Positions 35,164 through 42,809 of a DNA stretch of 64,000 nt are shown piece by piece. The stretch is from Aridibacter famidurans (lineage in GTDB: Bacteria; Acidobacteriota; Blastocatellia; Pyrinomonadales; Pyrinomonadaceae): positions 21,789-85,788 of the forward strand of contig JAGFIQ010000179.1 of NCBI GenBank assembly GCA_024103495.1, written 5' to 3'. The notes below the pieces were generated by a model, which worked only from the letters and a program-made list of their open reading frames with translations, had not been told where the DNA came from and did no database searches. Each line of letters begins with the position of its first letter. Within the stretch, counting starts at the first letter, position 1. Position numbers and translations under genes: made by a program.

Positions 35164-36666
35164 CTATTTCTTCTTCCTCTTTTTACGTTTCTTCTTTCTT
35201 TTTAACCGTTTCGCCAACGAAGCCGTCGTCTCGTCGGGCTCGTCGTCAAAATCTTGTCCGCCGCCGAACATTCCGCCCGGCATTCCGCCGCCGCCGAGCA
35301 TGTTGCCCAGTCCGCCGGCCATTCCGCTCATCATCCGCTTGCCAAGCCCGCCGAGCAAACCGCCGCGGTTCATCTGCTGCATCATCTTCCGCATCTGCTC
35401 GTACTGGCGCAGAAGACCGTTCACCTCGGCGATCGTCGATCCGGACCCGTTCGCGATCCTGGTCTTGCGGCTGGCGTTAATGATCGTGTGGTCTCGCCGC
35501 TCCTGCTTCGTCATCGAGTCGATCATCGCCTCGGTGCGCTTCAGGTTCGCTTCGACCTCTTCCGACTGCTCGTCCGAAAGCGACATTCCGCCGAGCATCT
35601 GTTCCGGAAGCATTTTCATGAGCTTCGACATCGAGCCGAGCTGTTTGAACTGCCGAAGCTGGTTGCGGAAGTCCTCCAGAGTGAACCGGTTCTGGACGAT
35701 CTTCTCGAGCTGCGCCTGCGCCTCTTCCTCGTCGACCTTCGACTGGACCTCTTCGATCAGGGTCAGGACGTCGCCCATCCCGAGGATGCGCTGGGCAAGC
35801 CTGTCGGGATAGAAGGGCTCGATCGCGTCGTACTTTTCGCCGACGCCGACGAACTTCACGGGCTGGCCGATGACCTGTTTGATCGAAAGGGCCGCGCCGC
35901 CTCTCGCGTCGCCGTCCATCTTGGTCAACACGACGCCGGTGATTCCCACGCGGTTGTGGAACTCCTCGGCGGATCGCACTGCGTCCTGTCCGGTCATCGC
36001 GTCGGCGACGAACAGCACCTCGACGGGCTTGGTCTCTTCCTTGATCTGCTCAAGTTCGACCATCAGCTCGTCGTCGATGTGAAGACGGCCTGCGGTGTCA
36101 ATGATCAGCGTGTCGTAGCCGAGCTCTTCTGCGTGCTTTCGCGCACCTTTGACAAGCGTCAACGGGTCGTCCGATTCGGGGTCGGTATACACCGACTGCC
36201 CGACCGCGTCGCCAACGACCTTCAATTGTTCTCTCGCCGCCGGCCTGTAAACGTCGACCGACACGAGCAAGGGCTTGCGCTCCTGATTCTCGGCAAGCCA
36301 CTTCGAGATCTTTCCCGTCGAGGTCGTCTTACCGGATCCCTGCAGGCCAACGATCATCACCGTGTTCGGCGCCTGCTTCGTGAATACGAGCCGGGAAGAT
36401 GTTCCTCCGAAAAGGTTTACAAGCTCGTCGTAGACGATCTTGACCACCTGTTCGTGCGGTTTGAGGTCGTTCCAGACCTCCTGGCCCTCGGCTTTTACGC
36501 GTACTGCCTCTACAAAATCCTTCGCAACCTTGTAGTTAACATCCGCCTCAAGAAGCGCCATCCGGATCTCCCGGAGGGCCGCATCCACGTGCTCGGGAGT
36601 GAGCTTCCCCTGGCCGCGCAGATTCTTTAATGTTTTCTTGAGCTTATCGGATAATGATTCGAACAT
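35164..36666 (-). CDS. ffh: signal recognition particle protein Ffh
   Basis: 500 residues. N domain, G domain with GLQGSGKTTSTGKI, DTAGRL and TKMDGDARGGAA, then the Met-rich M domain (LGSMSKLMKMLPEQML, MRKMMQQM), a Gly/Met linker, and a Lys/Arg run at the end (RLKRKKKRKKRKKK). It is the GTPase of co-translational targeting. First gene of the translation operon. The basic tail is longer than usual. Confidence 0.97.
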   Translation of the reverse strand: MFESLSDKLKKTLKNLRGQGKLTPEHVDAALREIRMALLEADVNYKVAKDFVEAVRVKAEGQEVWNDLKPHEQVVKIVYDELVNLFGGTSSRLVFTKQAPNTVMIVGLQGSGKTTSTGKISKWLAENQERKPLLVSVDVYRPAAREQLKVVGDAVGQSVYTDPESDDPLTLVKGARKHAEELGYDTLIIDTAGRLHIDDELMVELEQIKEETKPVEVLFVADAMTGQDAVRSAEEFHNRVGITGVVLTKMDGDARGGAALSIKQVIGQPVKFVGVGEKYDAIEPFYPDRLAQRILGMGDVLTLIEEVQSKVDEEEAQAQLEKIVQNRFTLEDFRNQLRQFKQLGSMSKLMKMLPEQMLGGMSLSDEQSEEVEANLKRTEAMIDSMTKQERRDHTIINASRKTRIANGSGSTIAEVNGLLRQYEQMRKMMQQMNRGGLLGGLGKRMMSGMAGGLGNMLGGGGMPGGMFGGGQDFDDEPDETTASLAKRLKRKKKRKKRKKK

Positions 36667-37154
36667 ATAAACGCACTTTCGCCATTAGAGCCGAAACCAT
36701 AAATACTAGGGGGCAGAGGGAGATGTGTCAAGAAACGGCGAGCAGTTAGCGGTGAGCGGTGAGCAGTAGGTGAGTGTTAGGGATCATATATCGGAAATCA
36801 GGTATTGAGCATACGCAACAAATCGTCGTAAATAACAATTCAGCGATCGCGAATAATCGACATTAAATCTCTGATCCATGACACCCGATCCTTGATACAT
36901 GTTACGCGTCGGTAGCCTGACCGTCAGGGAGGGCGCGAATCGTCTCGCGGTTTTCGTCGCGTCAGCGACAGCAGTATTTTAGCCGTGGCCTTCAGGCCAC
37001 GGTAGTGGCCGGAACATATTCTGGAGCCGCGTAGCGGCGTGATGTTAGATCGCGGCCTCGTGTCGGTAGCCCGACCGTGAGGGAGGGCGTGAATCGCCTC
37101 GCGTGAAGATTCACCACGGAGAACGCGGAGAACACGGAGGCAAACCGGCCCCTA
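36667..37154. other. gene-free repeat region upstream of ffh
   Basis: No gene was seen. It contains GTGAGCGGTGAGCAG-type heptads (about 36752-36770), two copies of a GTAGCC...GGGAGGGCG element 154 bp apart (36911 and 37065), a GCCGTGGCC-TTCA-GGCCACGG hairpin (about 36980), GCCGCGTAGCGGC, and a CACGGAGAACGCGGAG patch. The ffh promoter should lie near 36670-36750. Confidence 0.6.
36910..37101. repeat. two direct copies of a GTAG-headed hairpin element
   Basis: Copies at 36910-36950 and 37064-37101 share CGGTAGCC, GACCGT, AGGGAGGGCG, GAATCG and CTCGCG in order. The core can fold as GCCC..CC-loop-GG..GGGC. Related copies lie near 37850, 38771 and 59703. Confidence 0.75.
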
Positions 37155-37727
37155 CTATCTGAGTAATTCCTCGTCTTCCTCAGGCACGAACCGGTGCCAG
37201 TAATTCTCTACCGCCCTTTGAACGATCCTCCGGTCGCGGGTTTCAAGGTCCAACAGGATCGGTAACGCGTTCAAGAAAGAGCCGATCGCAGCCATTTGTT
37301 CATGGGTAAAAACTGAGTAATTGGAACTGTAGGATTCCCAGCTGATTTGCTTGTCATTCTTCCTTGGATAGAGAAAGCTCAATGTCGATATGACCCTCAT
37401 TGACGAAGAATCATATTTGTCCAGCAGACGCAGCATTAACGCAGGGAGGTAGTATCTCTGGCCTTTGTCATACAGGAACACCATAGAAATGTGCTCGTCG
37501 TCCGGCTCTCTCGACCAGTCGATCTTCTCCCAATTGTCGATGACTCCGGCTGTCCTCAGCCTTTCCCATTCTCGACCGGAGACCTCATTACCTTCTTCAT
37601 CGCACCCATAGTTACTAACCAGTATCTGTTGATGAAGGCTGTACCCTTCGCCGAGCTTCACGCCTTTGAACGCTTCCCGGATCCGCTTTTCAACCCTGTT
37701 CCTGAGTGCTCGCTTCTTCCAGTTCAT
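37155..37727 (-). CDS. DUF6714-like protein of unknown function
   Basis: 190 residues from MNWKKRALRN. REAFKGVKLGEGYSLHQQ, a DDEHISMVFLYDKGQRYYLPALM block and the overall layout resemble DUF6714, a family seen beside toxin-immunity genes. No enzyme motif was seen. It is flanked by dispersed repeats on both sides, suggesting an accessory gene. Confidence 0.65.
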   Translation of the reverse strand: MNWKKRALRNRVEKRIREAFKGVKLGEGYSLHQQILVSNYGCDEEGNEVSGREWERLRTAGVIDNWEKIDWSREPDDEHISMVFLYDKGQRYYLPALMLRLLDKYDSSSMRVISTLSFLYPRKNDKQISWESYSSNYSVFTHEQMAAIGSFLNALPILLDLETRDRRIVQRAVENYWHRFVPEEDEELLR

Positions 37728-37849
37728 AGGAAAATCAACCACGAAAGCACACGAAGTATCACAAAGGGAGACCGGCAGTGCGGAAGCTAGTCCATGATCG
37801 CAGACACCTGCTCAGTCCTCAGTCCTTTCTTCTCAGTCCTCGAAGTAGC

Positions 37850-37878
37850 CCTCCCTGACGGTCGGGCTTCGGACACGA
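37850..37878. repeat. GTAG-headed imperfect hairpin
   Basis: GTAGCCC, then TCCCTGACGGTC, then GGGCTTCGGACACG. The stem is GCCC/GGGC plus CC/GG with a TGAC loop. A near-identical copy lies at 38771-38800. It overlaps the 3' end of the preceding repeat tract and abuts the stop of the 37880 gene. Confidence 0.75.
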
Positions 37879-37879
37879 T

Positions 37880-38230
37880 CTACCCACGCTTTCTGATAAA
37901 CTCGAGTTCTTCAATCAACCCGGGAAGATCGGAATCCAATCGTCCTGCTACAACAAAATCACGCGCTCTTTGGTAATGATCTGGGATCTCCTCACAGACA
38001 GAGACGGACCAAACCTGCTCTCCCTTTGCTCGCTCTAAATCGCATAGCGGATCGACCTTCAAGAGGAGATATGCGCTTCTACCCTCTCGATCTCCTAACG
38101 GAGTCAAGCGATACACCTCATCCAGCCACCAATCGAGATCATCTTCGTCTAAGGCTTCTGCCTGCCAGCCTCTCTTCTCGATCTCGACAAGAATCTTGTT
38201 TCTGTCATTAGGTATTGCCAGGTATTTCAT
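37880..38230 (-). CDS. hypothetical protein
   Basis: 116 residues, unrecognised. Tryptophan and acidic clusters (ALDEDDLDWWLDEVYRL) and a mixed alpha/beta pattern. Its ATG overlaps the stop of a short upstream frame (ATGA at 38227-38230), so it is likely the second gene of a coupled pair. Possibly an immunity-type or regulatory protein, but nothing shows this. Confidence 0.6.
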   Translation of the reverse strand: MKYLAIPNDRNKILVEIEKRGWQAEALDEDDLDWWLDEVYRLTPLGDREGRSAYLLLKVDPLCDLERAKGEQVWSVSVCEEIPDHYQRARDFVVAGRLDSDLPGLIEELEFIRKRG

Positions 38231-38388
38231 TCCTCACGCTCTAACGTGCCCACAACACAAGACGCGTGGCCATCCACTATGTCCCCTTCCTTCAATCTCG
38301 AAGGCGTCGGTTTCCAACCTCTCTCTAACCTCGCTTCAAGCAACTCGTCCGCCGTCGGTGTGTGGTCCCAGACGGCGACCGCCGTCAC
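38227..38388 (-). CDS. possible small protein (53 aa)
   Basis: The GTG-started frame reads through TAVAVWDHTPTADELLEARL and ends VVGTLEREE, with no rare-codon or low-complexity character. Its TGA overlaps the ATG of the next gene in the ATGA form typical of coupled genes. It lies in the same frame as, and directly after, the stop of the 38398 gene. Its size is marginal, so it could also be the 3' part of a decayed longer gene. Confidence 0.4.
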   Translation of the reverse strand: MTAVAVWDHTPTADELLEARLERGWKPTPSRLKEGDIVDGHASCVVGTLEREE

Positions 38389-38397
38389 GGCTCCGAG

Positions 38398-38625
38398 TCA
38401 GGTGATGCCGTAAACGATTACGAGTCCGTCCTTCCAGGGCACGATCGCGTCGTGGGTGTACTCGTCCTGCACGATGACGTCCGACACAACCTGCTTCAGG
38501 GTGTCGCCTTGGGGTTGTTTGGCCGCCCACGCGAGCACCTTTGCAAGCGAGTCGTGTCCGGCTATCTCTCCCGTGATCGATCCGATCAAATCTTCGGGGC
38601 TTTCTGTTCTGTTTTCAACGCGCAT
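38398..38625 (-). CDS. conserved small hypothetical protein
   Basis: 75 residues from MRVENRT. VVSDVIVQDEYTHDAIVPW and GLVIVYGIT match a short conserved family I recall only as hypothetical (QDEYTHD...V pattern). The upstream extension to 38658 is repeat DNA. Its stop is followed in frame by the small frame at 38388. Confidence 0.55.
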   Translation of the reverse strand: MRVENRTESPEDLIGSITGEIAGHDSLAKVLAWAAKQPQGDTLKQVVSDVIVQDEYTHDAIVPWKDGLVIVYGIT

Positions 38626-38640
38626 TGGCAGAAGAAAGAT

Positions 38641-38970
38641 TGAACCACGGAGAATCACAAAGAAACACGAAGGAAGACTTGCTGGGCCGAAGAAATTTCA
38701 GCTGCTGATCCATGACCCGCGATCGCAGACACCTGCTCAGTCCTCAGTCCTTTCTTCTCAGTCCTCGAAGTAGCCCTCCCTGACGGTCGGGCTTCGGACA
38801 CGCTCCGCCGCTACGCGGCTGGATATTCGGTGGTGCCGATACCGTGGGTGGCGCCCTTCGGGCTTACCTACGGCTAAATGCACATGACCGCTGCGCGGTC
38901 GGCCATGTCCGTCGCTTGCGCTGCAGGTTCCGATTCTGCCCGTCGCTTGCGCTCCGGGTTCCGATTCATT
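38641..38970. repeat. mixed dispersed-repeat tract
   Basis: In order: ACCACGGAGAATCACAAAG (about 38645), a GATCGCAGACACCTGCTCAG block (about 38720) identical to one at 37798, the GTAG hairpin (38771), CCGCTACGCGG, and then a composite palindrome CCGTGGGTGGCGCCC...GGCTAAATG (38842-38881) with GACCGCTGCGCGGTC. No gene was seen across the 326-bp gap. Confidence 0.75.
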
Positions 38971-38984
38971 GGTCAATGACCGCC

Positions 38985-39497
38985 CTACCTCTGTACCGAG
39001 GCGTTAGCATAGGTGATCATCCTTGCGAAGTGGCTGGCGGGCAGTTTGGCTTCAACCGCGTCCTTGGGGCCCGGGTAAGGGTTATTGAAGTAAATATATC
39101 CCTGGCCCTCGTCGTCATACCGTTTCGCGACGACGATGTGATAAGAATCGCTGCTTATCTTCCTCGAAACCCAAAGCGGCCCTTTCTTCAGCACGGTGAG
39201 AAGCGTCTCGGCGCCGTCAGACAACCCGACGTCATACCAGCTGCGCTCCTGGTTGAAATGCTCGCCTTTCCATCCGTCAAGCCCGAGCGCGGTGGCGCAC
39301 TTAAGATAGTCCTTATCGACGAGGCCGTTCTTCATTGCGTCCGCGAAATCGATCACGTTCGAGAGTTTGTCCTTGATCGAATTCGTGTTCAGGCCCTTGA
39401 ATGTGTAGATCATTTTGTACGACGCATACCAGCACTGCTGGAACGTTGCCTGCCCCATGCCGCCTGTCGGCACGTCGTGACTGATGTTGTCGGCCAT
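38985..39497 (-). CDS. papain-like cysteine protease (AvrRpt2-like family)
   Basis: 170 residues, no signal peptide. Cys in FQQCWYASYKMIY follows the QxxCWYA pattern. His lies in DSYHIVVAKRYDDEG and Asn/Asp in YIYFNNPYPG, together with KKGPLWVSR. These match the papain-like protease family PF12385 (AvrRpt2 type). As an orphan cytosolic-looking protease it may be an effector exported by a contact system, but no secretion genes are near. Confidence 0.75.
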   Translation of the reverse strand: MADNISHDVPTGGMGQATFQQCWYASYKMIYTFKGLNTNSIKDKLSNVIDFADAMKNGLVDKDYLKCATALGLDGWKGEHFNQERSWYDVGLSDGAETLLTVLKKGPLWVSRKISSDSYHIVVAKRYDDEGQGYIYFNNPYPGPKDAVEAKLPASHFARMITYANASVQR

Positions 39498-39574
39498 AGG
39501 TTTTCCTCGCGATCCGGATTTGGAAGTCGCCCCATTCTGTATCTGAAAGGAGCAGGAATCAAGGGGCGATTCAG

Positions 39575-39731
39575 TTCCAGGTTCCAGGTTCCAGGTTCAA
39601 AGTTCAAAGGCCAAGGTTCAAGGTTCAAGGTTCAAGGTTCAAAGAGACCTGCTCCCGCGTCGGGATTCTTTGAATCTTGAACCTTGAACCTTGAACCTTG
39701 AACCTGGAACTTTGAACCTGGAACCTGGAAC
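39575..39731. repeat. inverted array of TTCAAGG/TTCCAGG heptads
   Basis: Left arm 39575-39646: tandem GGTTCCA, then AGGTTCA units. Right arm 39667-39731: tandem CTTGAAC, then CTGGAAC units in mirror order. The loop is ~20 nt. The array ends exactly at the lipA stop codon and would form a long hairpin in the lipA transcript, so it may act as a terminator or 3' stabiliser. Confidence 0.85.
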
Positions 39732-40663
39732 TACGAGATCTCGGCTTGTTCTCTCGCGTGGTAGGAGCTGCGTGTGAGGGGCGACGATTCGACGTGTTTG
39801 AATCCCATCCCTTCGCCGATCTTCTTCCATTCGGCGAACTCTTCGGGCGTGACGTAGCGCTCGACCGGAAGGCGCTTCTCGTAGGGCTGGAGATACTGGC
39901 CGATCGTCATAATGTCGCACGAGACGGCACGGAGGTCTTTCATCAGTTCGACGACCTCTTCGAACTCCTCGCCGAGCCCGACCATTATCCCGCTCTTCGT
40001 GAACATCTCCGGGAACTGCTCGTCGCGGTACTTCGCAGCGCGCTCGAGGAGCTCCATCGATTGCGCGTAAACAGCGTCGGGACGCACGCGCCGGTAAAGC
40101 CGTGCGATAGTTTCCGTGTTGTGGTTGAGGACCTCGGGCCGCGCGTCGAGAACGGTGTTCAATGCCTCTTCGTTCCCTTGAAAATCTGGGATGAGGACCT
40201 CGACCTTGCATCCGGGATTCAGCTCGTGAACCGTGCGGATCGTCTCCGCCCAGTGAGCGGCGCCGCCATCCGAGAGATCGTCCCGATTCACGGAAGTGAT
40301 CACCGCGTGGGCGAGATCGAGATGCTTCACGGCTTCCGCAACGTGCCGGGGCTCCTCGGGATCGAGCTCCATCGGCTTGCCTTTGTTCACCGCGCAGAAT
40401 CCGCAATGCCTTGTGCACGTGTCGCCGCCGAGCATGAATGTCGCCGTCTTGTCCGTCCAGCATTCGAATATGTTCGGACAGCGCGCTTCCTGGCAGACGG
40501 TGTGAAGGTTGAGCCCGTCGATGAGCTTCAGGACCTGGTTCTGGTTCGTGGGATCGCCGATCTTGATCTTCAGCCAGTCGGGTTTCTTAAGGCGCTCGCG
40601 CTTGCGGCTCTTCCCGTTCTTCTTGGCTATGAAGTCGTCGATCAGCTGTTTCTCTTGGATCAT
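39731..40663 (-). CDS. lipA: lipoyl synthase
   Basis: 310 residues. Radical-SAM motif CTRHCGFC, the auxiliary cluster CQEARCPNIFEC, and the terminal RSSYHAREQ. It inserts sulfur into octanoyl-ACP/E2 domains using AdoMet and 4Fe-4S clusters. No lipB nearby. The 3' end abuts the TTCAAGG inverted array. Confidence 0.96.
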   Translation of the reverse strand: MIQEKQLIDDFIAKKNGKSRKRERLKKPDWLKIKIGDPTNQNQVLKLIDGLNLHTVCQEARCPNIFECWTDKTATFMLGGDTCTRHCGFCAVNKGKPMELDPEEPRHVAEAVKHLDLAHAVITSVNRDDLSDGGAAHWAETIRTVHELNPGCKVEVLIPDFQGNEEALNTVLDARPEVLNHNTETIARLYRRVRPDAVYAQSMELLERAAKYRDEQFPEMFTKSGIMVGLGEEFEEVVELMKDLRAVSCDIMTIGQYLQPYEKRLPVERYVTPEEFAEWKKIGEGMGFKHVESSPLTRSSYHAREQAEIS

Positions 40664-40683
40664 TTCCCGCTTTCCGGCACTCG

Positions 40684-41022
40684 TTACGAGAGCCGCGATG
40701 TAACTTTGCCTTTTATGTATTCTAACGAAACGGGCCCGAATCTGCGACTGTCGGTGCTTTCGTCCGAATTGTCGCCGACAAGAAAGAACTTGCCGTTGGC
40801 GTCGATGGCGGTGATGCGCTTCGCCATTTCCACGCTCTCTTTGAACGGATGCCGCGCGATCACCACGTCGCCGATACGGACCTGTGCCCCTTCTTCGACC
40901 AGCACTTCCTCGCCGTTCTTCAGGATCGGGGCCATAGAATCGCCCTCGATCCGATAGACCGTCCTCAGCCCGAGAACCAAAAGCGCCTTTTCATAAAGAC
41001 CAGCCGAAGGGATCTCGTTCAT
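40684..41022 (-). CDS. sodX: nickel-SOD maturation protease (S26 family, SodX-like)
   Basis: 112 residues from MNEIPSAGLYEK; a longer upstream frame overlaps sodN antisense-like and is rejected. S26 serine motif EGDSMAPILKNGE and lysine motif HPFKESVEMAKRITAID, then GDNSDESTDSRRFGPV. It lacks a membrane anchor, as known for the soluble protease that trims the Ni-SOD prosequence. It lies 85 bp downstream of sodN. Confidence 0.85.
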   Translation of the reverse strand: MNEIPSAGLYEKALLVLGLRTVYRIEGDSMAPILKNGEEVLVEEGAQVRIGDVVIARHPFKESVEMAKRITAIDANGKFFLVGDNSDESTDSRRFGPVSLEYIKGKVTSRLS

Positions 41023-41107
41023 ATCGTTCTCGGCGGAACCGACCTTAGACACGAATGAGCGGCGGGCGCGAGGCTCGCCGCTCAGATCCGGTTCGGTAGG
41101 GTCCGGT

Positions 41108-41569
41108 TCAGGACGCGGTGTAGTACTCGACGTCGCGGTCCTTGGTGCCCCAGAAGATCCCGTGAATCTCCTCGATCGCATCCATAAGCTCTTCAGCGTG
41201 CTCTCTGCTGACTTCGACCTTGCACGCCGAGCAAAGCTTGGCGGCCTTCCAGAACTTGTCGTGCAGGTCCGGATTGCTTTCAAGATGGACGGGCTTGAAG
41301 TAATCGGTCCAAAGAATAAGAAGCTCGTCCTTGGCGACTTGCGCCTGCTCTTCCTTGATGGCGATGTACCTCGACATCGTGTTCAGGTACGAGGCCATCG
41401 CTTTCGAGTCTCCGTCCGAAGGCGGTGTCAGATCGAGTATCTTCTTGGTCATCGAGAGCACGGCCTCGGCCGCGATCCTCGCGGAAGCCGGATCGTAAAC
41501 GCCGCACGGCCCGTCGCAGTGAGCCTGCGCGATCTTGATATCCCTGTTCTTAATGAGCTTGTTTATCAT
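41108..41569 (-). CDS. sodN: nickel-dependent superoxide dismutase
   Basis: 153 residues. A 16-residue prosequence (MINKLIKNRDIKIAQA) precedes the Ni-hook HCDGPCGVYDP, whose His1, Cys2 and Cys6 bind nickel after cleavage. The rest is the four-helix body, with WTDYFKPVHLE. It converts superoxide to O2 and H2O2 in the cytoplasm. The protease gene follows, so maturation is encoded in the same locus. Nickel-responsive regulation is not visible. Confidence 0.93.
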   Translation of the reverse strand: MINKLIKNRDIKIAQAHCDGPCGVYDPASARIAAEAVLSMTKKILDLTPPSDGDSKAMASYLNTMSRYIAIKEEQAQVAKDELLILWTDYFKPVHLESNPDLHDKFWKAAKLCSACKVEVSREHAEELMDAIEEIHGIFWGTKDRDVEYYTAS

Positions 41570-41938
41570 AATGTTTCTCCTCGGTCACGATTCGGAATTC
41601 AGGATCCGTATGACTGTTACGCGGTCTGACCTGTGTCTTTCATTCCGCCGCTAATGCGGCTCGATAATTACGGGCGCCTTTGTACCGTGGGTGGCGCCCT
41701 TCGGGCTTACCCACGGCTAAATGCATATGACCGCTACGCGGTCGCCGGTCTTCTGTCTTCTGTTTTCCATTCCGCCGTTAAAGCGGCTCGATAACTCGAT
41801 AATTGGGGGCGCCTTTGAACCGTGGGTGGCGCCCTTCGGGCTTACCCACGGCTAAATGCATATGACCGCTACGCGGTCGGTTATGCCCGTCGCTAGCGCT
41901 CCGGGTTCCGATTTGTTCGTCGCTTGCGGTCCGGGTTC
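41570..41938. repeat. tandem composite triple-palindrome units
   Basis: Two units (about 41641-41744 and 41768-41880) share CCGCCG..TAA.GCGGCTCGATAA, CCGTGGGTGGCGCCCTTCGG...TACCCACGG, GCTAAATGCATATGACCGC and GACCGCTACGCGGTC. Each unit thus has three palindromes, and a third copy is at 38842. The gap holds no gene. Confidence 0.8.
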
Positions 41939-42271
41939 TCAATCCTCCGGTCTCGGTCCCGGATCGATACCCTGCACGCTTGCCTGGTTAACCACCTTCA
42001 CGTGAAGGTCGTCGTTCAGTCGTATCTGGCACGAAAGCCGGCAGTGATCGTCCATGTCCGGCTTGGTCGCCAGGATCGCCCTTTCGGCATCGCCGATCTC
42101 TCCCGGATCGCCCGAAAGGACCTCGACGCGGCAGGTCGTGCAACGCGCGTTCCCGCCGCAGCGGTGCAAGATGTCGACCCCACCGTCTTCAAGGCAAAGT
42201 ACAAGTTTCTTGCCCTTCTCGGCCTCAAACGCGACCTTGCCGTCCGCCGTATCAGCGGTGATCTTGTACAT
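41939..42271 (-). CDS. 2Fe-2S ferredoxin
   Basis: 110 residues from MYKITADTADG. The plant-type cluster motif is present: CGGNARCTTC, then CRLSCQ about 30-40 residues later. A small electron carrier; its partners are not in the immediate cluster. The upstream in-frame extension is not conserved. Confidence 0.88.
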   Translation of the reverse strand: MYKITADTADGKVAFEAEKGKKLVLCLEDGGVDILHRCGGNARCTTCRVEVLSGDPGEIGDAERAILATKPDMDDHCRLSCQIRLNDDLHVKVVNQASVQGIDPGPRPED

Positions 42272-42386
42272 TCGACTTCGTCCCCCTCGTTCTCGTCTGT
42301 CTGTTTTGCTCGGTTCCTCGACTTTAGGAAAATCGGTGCTGAAAAGCAAGCCGCACATCTTTCGCCGTTGCAGCGTTTACAGGCCT

Positions 42387-42809
42387 CTAGGTCAATCGGA
42401 TAGGGATCTTCTCACGGTTCTGGTTGATAGCGACGAACACCACCTCGGCCTCGGTGACACGCACGATCTGACCGCGGGAGCCGAACCTCTCCGCCTCAAC
42501 GACGACCCGGATCGTGATCGAGGTGTTACCAACCTTCAACGTCTCCGCATAGAAACTCACGAGGTCTCCGACAAATACCGGCTCGTGAAAGATGATCTCT
42601 TTCATCGCGACCGTAACGAACCGGTCGTGACCCGTATGCCTGACCGCTTCCACGCCGCCTGCCACATCGATGTAGCTGAGCACGATCCCTCCGAAGATGG
42701 TCCCGTGATGGTTCGTGTCGCGCGGCATCATCGTCACGCGGATCGCGGGATTCCTGCGCTTGTTGATCGGTTCTCTCTGTTCCTCGGATTCCTGCATTTC
42801 GGTTCTCAC
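42387..42809 (-). CDS. hotdog-fold acyl-CoA thioesterase (YciA-like)
   Basis: 140 residues. PRDTNHHGTIFGGIVLSYID and AVRHTGHDRFVTVAMKEI are the acyl-CoA hydrolase signature with its catalytic Asp/His region. The GTG start overlaps the TGA of the upstream hydrolase gene (GTGA), so the two genes are coupled. Hydrolyses medium or long acyl-CoAs. Confidence 0.88.
   Translation of the reverse strand: MRTEMQESEEQREPINKRRNPAIRVTMMPRDTNHHGTIFGGIVLSYIDVAGGVEAVRHTGHDRFVTVAMKEIIFHEPVFVGDLVSFYAETLKVGNTSITIRVVVEAERFGSRGQIVRVTEAEVVFVAINQNREKIPIRLT

Noticed and set aside
35254..36630. Long plus-strand frame opposite ffh
   Set aside because: It mirrors Ffh codons and shows no domain; such frames are common opposite GC-rich genes.
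38388..38398. TGA readthrough or selenocysteine joining the 38398 gene with the following frame
   Set aside because: No SECIS-like hairpin or upstream Sec machinery is visible, and the GTG start plus ATGA overlap explain the frame without readthrough.
40684..41283. Long N-terminal form of the SodX-like protease
   Set aside because: The first ~87 residues come from reading sodN in another frame and are Arg/Ser/Pro-rich without conservation; the protease core starts at the ATG at 41022.
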